DNA of 64,000 nucleotides from contig NZ_JACVFB010000005.1 in assembly GCF_014529945.1 (NCBI RefSeq), forward strand, positions 372,001 through 436,000, read 5' to 3'. Below are positions 9,205 through 17,169 of this stretch, piece after piece. Both the position numbers and the translations under genes were made by a program. The notes below the pieces were generated by a model, which worked only from the letters and a program-made list of their open reading frames with translations, was not told the origin of the DNA and ran no database searches. This DNA comes from Chitinophaga varians. GTDB taxonomy: Bacteria > Bacteroidota > Bacteroidia > Chitinophagales > Chitinophagaceae. How positions within the stretch are numbered: position 1 is the stretch's first letter; each line of letters starts with the position of its first letter.

Positions 9205-10236
9205 TTATTCCTTTAACAGCACCTTATCGTCCGCCACTGTCAGCGTATGCATCATGCCACATTTAAGGGCATAGTTGTTTTTCTGGTGTCCTGACGGGAA
9301 ATTGAAGCACACCGGGTATTTGAAGTTTTTTACTTTTTCCATCACGATGTCGTATACCGTGCGACCGAATTCTTCGCCGGGATCATCTGGTTTTATTCTG
9401 TTGAAACCACCGATAATGAGCCCGGCGAGGTTGTCCAGTTTATGAGAGCGCTGCAGGGTGTTCAGCATACGGTCGATGTTGTAAAGATATTCCCCCACTT
9501 CTTCCAGAAAAAGAATTTTACCGTTGGTGTCAATTTCAGAATCAGTTCCTGAAATGCTTTGTATCACCGACAGGTTGCCTCCTATCAATACACCTCGGGC
9601 CGTGCCTTTGCGGTTGTTGGCATCCGTAGGTACTGTATACTGCATCTTCTTCCCGGTCAGCGCCTGATAGATAGACATGATCGTGTCCTGTATGATCGGT
9701 TCTGCTTTATTAAAATCGTCCGGGAAGCTATTACACATTTTGGAATGCAGGGTAGCAATACCAAAGTGTCGATTGACATGGCAATGCAAAGCGGTGATAT
9801 CACTAAAACCGATGATCCATTTGGGATGGTGCTGAAAGCGGGAGAAGTCCAGCTGGTCCAGTATCCGCGCTGTTCCGTATCCACCGCGGCCGCACATGAT
9901 GGCTTTTACGTTAGGGTCATTGAGCATGACCTGCAGGTCTTTGGTCCTCTCTGCGTCTGTGCCGCCAAAGGAATAATCCCGCATACCAACGGTATTGCCT
10001 ATACGAATATTGAATCCCCATCTCTCCATCATACGCAGCGAGGGTAGTATTTCTTCTTTGTTGATATAACCGGCGGGGCAGGTGATACCAATGATGTCTC
10101 CGGGTTTAAGGTAAGGAGGGATTTGTGGTTCTTTAGCGGGGGCAGTACCGGTAATACCCATGGCAGCCAGACTTTGGGTGGCGGGTATACCGATACCGGC
10201 GGTCATCAGGGTGGATAAAAAATGTTTACGGTTCAT
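9205..10236 (-). CDS. S66 family LD-carboxypeptidase, exported
   Basis: A 343-residue S66 serine peptidase, the family of murein tetrapeptide LD-carboxypeptidases that trim cell-wall peptides. The nucleophile serine is in GFSDITALH. The glutamate region is LFLEEVGEYLYNIDRML and the histidine is in SGHQKNNYAL. MNRKHFLSTLMTAGIGIPATQSLAA is a signal peptide, so it should act in the periplasm. The start at 10236 is chosen because of this signal; the frame runs 60 bases further but encodes no sensible extension and enters an inverted-repeat region. It lies downstream of the barrel gene with a 218-base gap. Confidence 0.9.
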   Translation of the reverse strand: MNRKHFLSTLMTAGIGIPATQSLAAMGITGTAPAKEPQIPPYLKPGDIIGITCPAGYINKEEILPSLRMMERWGFNIRIGNTVGMRDYSFGGTDAERTKDLQVMLNDPNVKAIMCGRGGYGTARILDQLDFSRFQHHPKWIIGFSDITALHCHVNRHFGIATLHSKMCNSFPDDFNKAEPIIQDTIMSIYQALTGKKMQYTVPTDANNRKGTARGVLIGGNLSVIQSISGTDSEIDTNGKILFLEEVGEYLYNIDRMLNTLQRSHKLDNLAGLIIGGFNRIKPDDPGEEFGRTVYDIVMEKVKNFKYPVCFNFPSGHQKNNYALKCGMMHTLTVADDKVLLKE

Positions 10237-10280
10237 GGAATTAAAATAGCATATTTTCTCGCAAAGCACGCAAAGATTTT

Positions 10281-10433
10281 TCACGCAAAGCAGCAAAGCA
10301 GCAAAGCAGCAAAGATTTTTTTAAGATTAATAAGAAAGCAAAGAAGTGGAGATCACATTTAATCTTCGCTCCTTTGCTTTCTCTGCTTACTTATATAGTC
10401 TTTGTTGCTTTGCTGCTTTGCGACTTTGCGTGA
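10281..10433. repeat. Inverted repeat built of GCAAAG words
   Basis: Arms 10281-10315 and 10399-10433 (35 bp, three mismatches) start with TCACGCAAAG and repeat the word GCAAAGCA. The same 15-mer CGCAAAGCAGCAAAG occurs in the hairpin at 23920-24003 and as a single copy at 58440-58454. It fills most of the gap between the barrel gene and the S66 peptidase gene. No T-tract follows, so it is not a typical terminator. Confidence 0.85.
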
Positions 10434-10454
10434 ACAAACAATGGGAAAGGCCTG

Positions 10455-11036
10455 CTATTTGCCCTCAAAGGTATAGGTGATACCGACTTTGCCGGTGTTA
10501 TTATAGAAGGTGGCATTTTCACGTGTTTGTACGCCGAGGGAGTACCGGGCATTCACGCCAAAGCCGCGGGGAAGCTGATAGCCAATGCCCAGGGAACCAC
10601 TTACATTGAGCCGGTTGTAATGTCCGATAATGCTATGTGTGTCGCCATAGATATCTTCTTTGGCATCGATGAGGTAATTCACTTCAGGACCGGCTTCCAC
10701 GTATAGTTTAGGTTTGGCGTAATATTTTACCATCAGCGGGATGCTGATATAGTCTTCTTTTCTTTTAGCTTGTGCTACATGATCATCCGGCGTGGTATAA
10801 TACTGTCCCGGGTTCTGGTTACGGTAATATACCAGTTCCGGTTGTACCGCCCAGTGTTTATTCAGTTTAATTTCTGTAAAGCCGCCGGCATAGGCACCTG
10901 GCCGGAAGTTATCAAATCGTGCATCGTTGTTAGAAATATTCAGACCGCCTTTCAAGCCAAAGTTCACTTTTTTCTGGGCGTAGGCGCCCGCTGCCGCTGA
11001 CATGGCTGCCAGCGATACAAATAGCATTTTTTTCAT
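10455..11036 (-). CDS. Outer-membrane beta-barrel protein (PorT-like)
   Basis: A 193-residue protein with a clean signal peptide (MKKMLFVSLAAMSAAAGAYAQ) followed by alternating amphipathic strands: VNFGLKGGLNIS, HWAVQPELVYYR, YISIPLMVKYYAKPKLYVEAGPEVNYLI, LGIGYQLPRGFGVNARYSLG and a final VGITYTF strand. The GLKGGLN opening and YISIPLMVKYY strand are typical of the PorT-type beta-barrel domain family (PF13568) common in Bacteroidota. These sit in the outer membrane; specific function is unknown. It is transcribed away from the plus-strand gene at 11194. Confidence 0.85.
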   Translation of the reverse strand: MKKMLFVSLAAMSAAAGAYAQKKVNFGLKGGLNISNNDARFDNFRPGAYAGGFTEIKLNKHWAVQPELVYYRNQNPGQYYTTPDDHVAQAKRKEDYISIPLMVKYYAKPKLYVEAGPEVNYLIDAKEDIYGDTHSIIGHYNRLNVSGSLGIGYQLPRGFGVNARYSLGVQTRENATFYNNTGKVGITYTFEGK

Positions 11037-11193
11037 TTTACAGTGTTTGACAGGTGATGTAAATACGACTATATAGGTTGTGACAGTAACGCATTACGGT
11101 TGTAAAAGTAACCGCGCAAATGTTAAGGAAATCCTTACAACACGGTTTTTGATTTTTTTTAACGTAACTGATAAGTTGGCTTTGAAAACGAGC

Positions 11194-11817
11194 ATGGCAA
11201 CGTTTTTGCAGCGTATGGGCAAAACTTCGTATATGCGCTGTCTGTTTGCTTTAGTCGGATTGCTGTTCACCACGTGTGTTGTAAACGCTCAACAGGAAGC
11301 CTGGCAGATTGTGCCGGGAGCGTCTGTGGGGCATGTAAAACTGGAGATGCCCGCCAATGAGCTGGCATCGCTGGGTAAACCGGATGCCGGTGATGCGGCC
11401 ATGATGAAAGCATGGCGCATATGGTATGGTCATAAGAAAGACGGTACAACGGATTCATCGTCTGTACTGGCAGTATTTACCGCCATGCGTACGCAGGATA
11501 CCCAGTATGTGAAAGAGATCAGGGTTACCTCTCTCCGGTTCCGGACAGCCAAAAATGTAGGTGCCGGCAGTACCATGAGCGCTATCAGAAAAGCCTATCC
11601 CGGATTACATTTGGCTAAAGTATACGTATCCAAAAACAAGGCCCGCCGCATTGAAGTATATGATGATGAACAACTGGGGATAGCTTTTGAAACGGCTAAT
11701 TCCCGCAGCAGCCGCGCATTGTGCAGCATGGTGGTGGTGCATACGCCGGGCGAAGCGCCGGGCAGTTACCTCGATTATCACATTGGTTTCGACAACCTGC
11801 TACCGTCAAAACGTTAA
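11194..11817 (+). CDS. Exported protein of unknown function
   Basis: About 207 residues with no family I recognise. A signal peptide (MRCLFALVGLLFTTCVVNAQQ) starts at the third possible ATG (11233); ATGs at 11194 and 11215 are also possible, and the frame is open further upstream. The mature part contains WQIVPGASVGHVKLEMPANEL and later GAGSTMSAIRKAYPG. The latter resembles the G-x-T-x-x-x-V-x-x-x-YG pattern of proteins that sense or bind through a repeated beta-alpha unit. It is likely periplasmic. Its stop codon overlaps that of the convergent gene: the four bases TTAA at 11814-11817 serve both stops. Confidence 0.65.
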   Translation: MATFLQRMGKTSYMRCLFALVGLLFTTCVVNAQQEAWQIVPGASVGHVKLEMPANELASLGKPDAGDAAMMKAWRIWYGHKKDGTTDSSSVLAVFTAMRTQDTQYVKEIRVTSLRFRTAKNVGAGSTMSAIRKAYPGLHLAKVYVSKNKARRIEVYDDEQLGIAFETANSRSSRALCSMVVVHTPGEAPGSYLDYHIGFDNLLPSKR

Positions 11818-12419
11818 ATACCCCTGCGGACAGCATGAATATTGTAGGAAAGCCCTGCGCTACCGATACCGTATATATCAGGATTGTATTGGTTACTGTT
11901 GAACAGATAGCTGAAATGAAGCCCCAGTGATGTATGGCCGATCAGAAAACGGCAACCGGTAGTAAACACCGGGCCGGACACATGCACCTGATCGGTAATG
12001 CCTTCTTCTTCGTCCACGTCATTGATATTGCGGCTGCCATTATGGAAGCCATAACCGGCACCGGTAAAGATGCCCAGCCGGGTATGTGCGCCGGACGTGG
12101 CAAAGGTGCCATAGTTGTAGGTCACGAGCAAAGGCACATCCGCCATAAAAAAGCTGGTGGAGTTACCGCCCGAATAACGGTTGTAGCTGGAGCGCAAGCT
12201 CCCGCCCAGCGCGAGTTGTGTGCCTATCGCAAAGGCGGAACGGCTGGAGATAACGCCGAAATTAAATCGCGGTGAATAAATAATGCCTCCGGCAAAATGA
12301 TTGTTACCGGTATACAAGCCGGCGCCCACGGAATGCGCGAAATAGCGCGACTGCCCGCTGGCCGGCATAACGGTAAATAAAAGACATAGTGCATACAGCC
12401 ATGTGTATAGCTTTAACAT
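11814..12419 (-). CDS. Small outer-membrane beta-barrel-like protein
   Basis: A 201-residue exported protein with signal peptide MLKLYTWLYALCLLFTVMPASGQS. After it come glycine- and aromatic-rich strands (SVGAGLYTGNNHFAGGIIYSPRFNFG, LGIFTGAGYGFHNGS, SLGLHFSYLFN) ending in AGLSYNIHAV. The strand pattern and lack of cysteines suggest an eight-stranded outer-membrane barrel. No close named family is recognised. It overlaps the convergent gene by three bases at the stop codons. An acidic loop NDVDEEEG is notable. Confidence 0.7.
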   Translation of the reverse strand: MLKLYTWLYALCLLFTVMPASGQSRYFAHSVGAGLYTGNNHFAGGIIYSPRFNFGVISSRSAFAIGTQLALGGSLRSSYNRYSGGNSTSFFMADVPLLVTYNYGTFATSGAHTRLGIFTGAGYGFHNGSRNINDVDEEEGITDQVHVSGPVFTTGCRFLIGHTSLGLHFSYLFNSNQYNPDIYGIGSAGLSYNIHAVRRGI

Positions 12420-12461
12420 AGGTTCGCGGTGTAGGTTTAGGGTATGAATTACTGTCCACCA

Positions 12462-12950
12462 CTAATATACGACCTGATGTGTTTCTTTTATAACAGAGAT
12501 CACAAAAATACTTTGGGTATGACTCAAATTGTCTAATTCTCCCAGTTTATTCACATAAAACTCGCGGTATTCGTCCATGTCTTTTACCTGTACTTTGATC
12601 ATAAAATCAAATTCCCCGGAGATATTGAGGCATTCTGTCACTTCCTGAAATGAAACGATTTCCTGAATGAATTTTTTGCCGTTTTTTTTGTTGTGCTCTT
12701 TAAGGGTGATGTACACCAGCACTGTCATTCCTTTATTGATTTTCCTGGGGTCCACGATGGCGGCATACTGTCTGATCACCCCTGCCTGCTCCATTTTGCG
12801 GATGCGTTCATACACCGGCGTTGTACTCAGATTCAGTTGCCGGGCAATATCGCGGATCGTCATTTTAGCATCCTGTTGCAACAGGCGAAGTATGCCCATG
12901 TCTTTTTCATCCAGTGTCAGTGGTGGCGTCTGTTCTTTTTTATGGTCCAT
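12462..12950 (-). CDS. Lrp/AsnC family transcriptional regulator
   Basis: A 162-residue regulator with an N-terminal winged helix-turn-helix (LDEKDMGILRLLQQDAKMTIRDIARQLNLSTTPVYERIRKMEQAGVI, about 12-58) and a C-terminal RAM ligand-binding domain (about 70-155, with ECLNISGEFDFMIKVQVKDMDEY). Lrp/AsnC proteins bind amino acids and control amino-acid metabolism or export. It is divergent from an MFS exporter gene, and the 120-base gap holds promoters for both plus a small dyad, so it probably controls that exporter and itself. That is inference from arrangement. Confidence 0.93.
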   Translation of the reverse strand: MDHKKEQTPPLTLDEKDMGILRLLQQDAKMTIRDIARQLNLSTTPVYERIRKMEQAGVIRQYAAIVDPRKINKGMTVLVYITLKEHNKKNGKKFIQEIVSFQEVTECLNISGEFDFMIKVQVKDMDEYREFYVNKLGELDNLSHTQSIFVISVIKETHQVVY

Positions 12951-12973
12951 TTTATGATGTTTTTAGAAAAATA

Positions 12974-12987
12974 ATCTATCGGTAGAT
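12974..12987. promoter_or_regulatory. Short dyad upstream of the Lrp/AsnC gene
   Basis: ATCTA-N4-TAGAT lies between the Lrp/AsnC start and its -7 box. Lrp-family proteins often bind short AT-rich dyads of about 15 bp near their own promoter, so this is a candidate autoregulatory site. Confidence 0.3.
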
Positions 12988-13007
12988 ATAATTGTGTGTG
13001 TTTGTTC

Positions 13008-13015
13008 CAAAATTA
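13008..13015 (-). promoter_or_regulatory. -7 box for the Lrp/AsnC gene
   Basis: On the minus strand TAATTTTG matches TAnnTTTG and lies 57 bases upstream of the start codon. Confidence 0.4.
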
Positions 13016-13020
13016 TTAAA

Positions 13021-13054
13021 ATTGATCGATTGGTGTTCTAAAATTCTAGGTTTG
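13021..13054 (+). promoter_or_regulatory. Promoter of the MFS exporter gene
   Basis: TAGGTTTG (13047-13054) matches TAnnTTTG exactly, 16 bases before the ATG. A TTG core (13022-13024) lies 22 bases upstream of it at the -33 position. Confidence 0.5.
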
Positions 13055-13070
13055 TGGCGAAAATGGAACT

Positions 13071-14462
13071 ATGGAAAAGCGAATTATTCTGACGGTGGCC
13101 TGCATGGCAATTTTTTTTGAAGCACTGGACGTATCAGTGTTGAACATGGCATTGCCGGGCATGCAGGCGTATTTCCATTTTGGTCCTGACGCCATTCAGT
13201 GGGTACAAACCGTATATGTATTGTTTTATGCGGGGTTTGTATTGTTGGGTGGCCGGTTGTCGGACACCATGGGAAGAAGGAAGATATTTATCACCGGCGC
13301 TATTCTGTTTGTGTTGGCCTCATTGGGAGCCGGCTTTTCCATGTCATTTGCCTGGTTGTTGTGTTTCCGCGCCCTGCAGGGCTTAGGTGTAGCGTTAGCC
13401 ATACCTGCGGCCATGGCCATTATCAGCCATACCTTTACGGAACCGGCAGAGAAGAACAGGGCTTTCGGCATCTTCGGCGCGATGGCGGGTATCGGTTTCG
13501 CTACCGGACTGGCCATCGGTGGACTGATCAGCGCCTGGATGGGATGGCAGTGGGTTTTCTTTATCAATGTGCCGGTGATTGGCGGTGCTATTGTGTTGGC
13601 ATTCCGGTTTATTCCGCGTGACCGGCAGCAGGAGCGGCAACAGGACAGCAACCTGCTAAGCGGGATATTGATTACCCTGCTGCTGATGCTGTCGGCCTGG
13701 CTGATACACGATCTGGGCCATATTGCGGCGCATCCTGCTGCTTTTGGGTTATCACTGGCATCGCTGCTGGCAGCCGGGATTTATTTTGTCCGGAGAGAAC
13801 GCGTACATGCGTCGCCGTTAGTCGACTTTGACCTTTTCCGGTTGAAGGGAGTGGTGACCGGCAATATTGGCGCCACCTTGCTGGGTAGTACCTTCCTGCC
13901 CTATATTTTTCTGCTGACACTGTATTTGCAGGAAGTGCTGGGCTTTAGTTCCTCACAGGCGGGGTTATTATTGTTTCCCTTCAGTATCTTATCCGGACTG
14001 ATATCCAAATATGTACTTCCTCATTTGTTTCATAAGCTGGGTATCACCCGCACCGGCATAACGGGCAGTTGTTTCATGTTAGGTGGTATCCTGTTTTTTG
14101 CGTTGAGTTATTTCACGGCCTGGCATGTACCGTTTATGCTGCTGGCGGTATTATGTATCAATTCACTGGGCATGTCTATCACCTTTCCTGCGATCACGAT
14201 CCTGGCCATACAGGCTGTTCCGGAAACGCAGCATGGACTGGCTTCGGGCATCAATGGTACCTGCAATGCCATGGGTGGTGGATTGGGATTGTCGCTGGTA
14301 GGACTAATGATGCAATTGGCGGTTACGAATCGTTGGAACAGTTATGCCGCAGGGCTTATTGTACTGGCGCTGATAGCCATGGGGGCGATATTGCAGCTTT
14401 GTCGTTTCTGGTGGCGGGAGTCTTCCGTGGCCCAACCGCAGTTGGTAGAAGTACCGTCCTGA
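13071..14462 (+). CDS. MFS drug-efflux transporter, EmrB/QacA (DHA2) type
   Basis: A 463-residue inner-membrane carrier with about fourteen hydrophobic segments, the DHA2 topology. It has the N-terminal motif D1 (ALDVSVLNMALPGMQ), motif A GGRLSDTMGRRK, motif B CFRALQGLGVALAIPAAMAII, and motif C-like GIGFATGLAIGGLISAWMGWQWVFFINVP. Proton-driven export of drugs or other hydrophobic compounds is expected; the substrate is unknown. It is divergent from the Lrp/AsnC regulator and ends six bases from the convergent ligase gene. Confidence 0.9.
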   Translation: MEKRIILTVACMAIFFEALDVSVLNMALPGMQAYFHFGPDAIQWVQTVYVLFYAGFVLLGGRLSDTMGRRKIFITGAILFVLASLGAGFSMSFAWLLCFRALQGLGVALAIPAAMAIISHTFTEPAEKNRAFGIFGAMAGIGFATGLAIGGLISAWMGWQWVFFINVPVIGGAIVLAFRFIPRDRQQERQQDSNLLSGILITLLLMLSAWLIHDLGHIAAHPAAFGLSLASLLAAGIYFVRRERVHASPLVDFDLFRLKGVVTGNIGATLLGSTFLPYIFLLTLYLQEVLGFSSSQAGLLLFPFSILSGLISKYVLPHLFHKLGITRTGITGSCFMLGGILFFALSYFTAWHVPFMLLAVLCINSLGMSITFPAITILAIQAVPETQHGLASGINGTCNAMGGGLGLSLVGLMMQLAVTNRWNSYAAGLIVLALIAMGAILQLCRFWWRESSVAQPQLVEVPS

Positions 14463-14468
14463 TAAGGC

Positions 14469-16109
14469 TTATATTTCCATTCCGCCGCTTTGCCGCAGCA
14501 GTGCTTTCAGATCATCGAGGGTATTAATTTCTGCTACCGGTTTATCCTGCCTCCATCTGTTGATACGCGGGAAACGCAGGGCTACGCCCGATTTGTGCCG
14601 GTTGGAAGCCGCAATGCCTTCAAATGCAATTTCAAATACCAGCTGCGGCTGTACCGTACGCACCGGCCCGAATTTCTCCAGCGAATGCCGTTTGATCCAG
14701 TTGTCCACTTCTGCAATTTCTTTGTCCGTGAGGCCGGAATAGGCTTTGGTAAAGGGTACCAGCTGATCGCCGTCTTTTACGGCGAAGGTATAGTCGGTGT
14801 AAAGGTTGGAGCGGCGCCCATGTCCTTTCTGCGCATATATCATCACTGCATCGATGGTATATGGATCTATTTTCCATTTCCACCAGTCGCCACGCTTGCG
14901 ACCTACCTGATAGGGGGCGCTTCTTTTTTTCAGCATGAGTCCTTCGCTGACCTGATCGCGCGCCAGTTCCCGTATCTGAGCCAGATTGTCCCATGAGGCA
15001 GCCGTTACTTCCGGCGACAGTAGCAGGGCTGGTTGTTGCTGCATATGGATCAGTTGTGTCAGTAATGTTCTCCTTTCTATCAGTGGTTTTTCTCTGATAT
15101 CGGCGCCTTCCCATTCCAGCAGATCGTAGCTGAGAAAGGCCACCGGCGCTTCCTGCAGCTGTTTACGGGTGACATTTTTTCTGCCGATGCGTGTTTGCAG
15201 TGTCTGAAAGGGCAAGGGTCTTTCGTTGGCGTAGGTGAGGATTTCACCGTCTATCACCGTACCGTCGGGGAGGGTGTTTGTGAGTGGTATGAATTCAGGG
15301 AATTTATCGGTAATAAGTTCTTCACCGCGTGACCATACAAACAGTTGTCCTTCTCTTTTGATGATTTGTCCGCGGATACCGTCCCATTTCCATTCCGCCT
15401 GCCAGGCTTCGATGGGGCCGAGGCTGGCGGGAGCTTCCTCCAGCGCATAAGCGAGGTAGAAAGGGTAGGGCCGTGAGGCGTCTGCGCCGCTGGTGCTCTG
15501 GTGCAGCAGCGCTTCAATGGTCACGGTGCCGGGGTCCCAGCTGCCGCTGATCATATGCGAGAGGGTAGCGGCCGGGATATCGTAGGTTTTGGCGAGTGCG
15601 TTGACCATCATTTTCTGTGATACCCCGATGCGGAAACCGCCGGTGATCAGTTTATTGAAGACGAAGCGCTCTCCATCGTCCAGTGTGTCCCATGTTTGCA
15701 GGATGAAAGTTTGTTTTTCCGCTTCCGTCGCTTTCTCCAGCAGTTGCAGTTGCTGTAGCCAGTAATGTAACGGATGACTGGCGGGATGGGTACGTGGCGG
15801 CAACAGGAGGGCGATCGTTTCGGCGAGATCACCAACGGTGAGGTAGCATTCGTTGAACAGCCATTCGGGCAGTCCTGTGGCCTGTATGCACCATGTTTTC
15901 AGCTGTGTGCTGTTGACCGTGCGTTTAGGTCTGCGGCCGGAAAACAGTGCCAGTACCCAGGTTTTGTCTTTATCCGGGGCGGTGGCGAAATACTGGCTTA
16001 GTGCTTCCAGTTTTTCGTTGGTTTTGGTGCTGTTGCTCAGCACTTTGACGAGTTGGGCGAACTGCTGCACGGTATTATGTTTCCGGGTTAGTAATGGTTT
16101 CCTCGTCAC
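14469..16109 (-). CDS. ATP-dependent DNA ligase, ligase-associated DNA damage response
   Basis: A 546-residue ATP-dependent ligase. The adenylated lysine is Lys241 in EWKWDGIRGQ. Downstream are motif Ia/III FVWSRGEEL and GTVIDGEIL, motif IV EGLMLKKR and motif V GDWWKWKID. The N-terminal helical DNA-binding domain is present. It forms one unit with the exonuclease gene just upstream: the ATG at 16109 overlaps that gene by 35 bases. A GTG at 16068-16070 (just past the exonuclease stop) would give a start closer to relatives. Its partners helicase and PdeM are at 4694-7830 rather than adjacent. It works in DNA nick sealing, probably in repair. Confidence 0.93.
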   Translation of the reverse strand: MTRKPLLTRKHNTVQQFAQLVKVLSNSTKTNEKLEALSQYFATAPDKDKTWVLALFSGRRPKRTVNSTQLKTWCIQATGLPEWLFNECYLTVGDLAETIALLLPPRTHPASHPLHYWLQQLQLLEKATEAEKQTFILQTWDTLDDGERFVFNKLITGGFRIGVSQKMMVNALAKTYDIPAATLSHMISGSWDPGTVTIEALLHQSTSGADASRPYPFYLAYALEEAPASLGPIEAWQAEWKWDGIRGQIIKREGQLFVWSRGEELITDKFPEFIPLTNTLPDGTVIDGEILTYANERPLPFQTLQTRIGRKNVTRKQLQEAPVAFLSYDLLEWEGADIREKPLIERRTLLTQLIHMQQQPALLLSPEVTAASWDNLAQIRELARDQVSEGLMLKKRSAPYQVGRKRGDWWKWKIDPYTIDAVMIYAQKGHGRRSNLYTDYTFAVKDGDQLVPFTKAYSGLTDKEIAEVDNWIKRHSLEKFGPVRTVQPQLVFEIAFEGIAASNRHKSGVALRFPRINRWRQDKPVAEINTLDDLKALLRQSGGMEI

Positions 16110-17082
16110 CGTAGGCGGTGCTCACTTCTCTGGCGTCGATACCTTTTTCGCTGAGATAGCGGGCAAATACGCTGCTGAAGCCATGGGTGGCGTATACGCG
16201 TGTGGCACCTGTGGCGGCTACCGCTTCCAGCAGTCCGTTCCAGTCTGCATGATCTGATAGCGCAAAACCGGCGTCGGCATTGCGTCTGCGCATATGACCC
16301 CTTACCTGCATCCAGCCGCTGCACACGCCCAGCGAGTAGGGGTTGAAGCGGCGCATCCAGGCCGAATCATCTGCCGAAGGCGGTGCTATGATAACCGCAT
16401 TTTTAAAAGCTGCTTTAGGTGTATCTGGTGTTATTCTTTCGATATGGGGTAATGGATACCCCTGTTCTATCAACAGGTCGTTTACGTTGGTGATGGCACC
16501 GTGGCCCATCATACGGGTAACTTTATCCTTTAGATGAAAGAGCAGCCGTTGGGCTTTACCGAGACTGTAAGCGGTGATGACCGATGCTTTGTTGGCCTGC
16601 TGATTTTCGTATATCCAGTTGGTGATTCGGGAGAACAGCTGCTGTTGCGGTTCCCAGCGGTAAATAGGCAAACCGAAAGTAGACTCTGTGATGAAGGTAT
16701 GGCAGCGTACCGGTTCAAAGGGAGCGGAGATACCATCGGTTTCCAGTTTGTAGTCTCCGCTGGCCACCCATATTTCCCCGTTCAGTTCCACCCTTACCTG
16801 TGCAGAGCCGATCATGTGGCCGGCAGGATGTAACGACAGTCTGACACCGTTAAAATAAATACTTTCCCCATAGGCGATGCCCTGCACATGGATATCCGGG
16901 CCCAGCCGCAGTTTGAGCAGCGGGATACTGGTTTGCTCACAGAGGTAGTACTGGTTGCCCCAGCGGGCATGATCGGAATGCGCATGCGTGATCACCGCAC
17001 GTTGTACGGGTTTCCAGGGATCGATATAAAAATCGCCTGCTGCGCACCAGATGCCTTTGTCGGTAAATTGAAGCAGCTCCAT
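16075..17082 (-). CDS. Ligase-associated DNA damage response exonuclease (MBL/beta-CASP)
   Basis: A 335-residue metallo-beta-lactamase nuclease with ITHAHSDHARWGN near residue 30, an LHPAGHMIGSAQV block, SGDYK, and the C-terminal SDHADW and YATHGF histidines. This is the mRNA 3'-end-processing-factor-like exonuclease that accompanies the ligase in the four-gene repair set. The start at 17082 gives MELLQFTDKGIWCAAGDFYIDPW, the typical opening. Other ATGs (17088, 17121) add residues encoded in the terminator of the gene before it. It is translated ahead of, and overlapping, the ligase gene. Confidence 0.92.
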   Translation of the reverse strand: MELLQFTDKGIWCAAGDFYIDPWKPVQRAVITHAHSDHARWGNQYYLCEQTSIPLLKLRLGPDIHVQGIAYGESIYFNGVRLSLHPAGHMIGSAQVRVELNGEIWVASGDYKLETDGISAPFEPVRCHTFITESTFGLPIYRWEPQQQLFSRITNWIYENQQANKASVITAYSLGKAQRLLFHLKDKVTRMMGHGAITNVNDLLIEQGYPLPHIERITPDTPKAAFKNAVIIAPPSADDSAWMRRFNPYSLGVCSGWMQVRGHMRRRNADAGFALSDHADWNGLLEAVAATGATRVYATHGFSSVFARYLSEKGIDAREVSTAYGDEETITNPET

Positions 17083-17096
17083 ATACATGAATATAC

Positions 17097-17125
17097 AAAA
17101 AAAGGCCATGGCTGCTGCCATGGCC
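17097..17125 (-). terminator. Terminator after the periplasmic-binding-fold lipoprotein gene
   Basis: Read on the minus strand, GGCCATGGC and GCCATGGCC (17117-17125 and 17104-17112) form a nine-pair stem with a four-base loop, followed by seven T residues (17103-17097). It ends the upstream gene and separates it from the exonuclease-ligase unit. Confidence 0.88.
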
Positions 17126-17169
17126 GTGTTCGACTCAACAAGCTATCACCTGGACAGCTGTAAAAGCGT

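Noticed and set aside
10237-10296. N-terminal extension of the S66 peptidase
   Set aside because: It would put 20 extra residues, rich in Cys, before an obvious signal peptide and uses repeat sequence.
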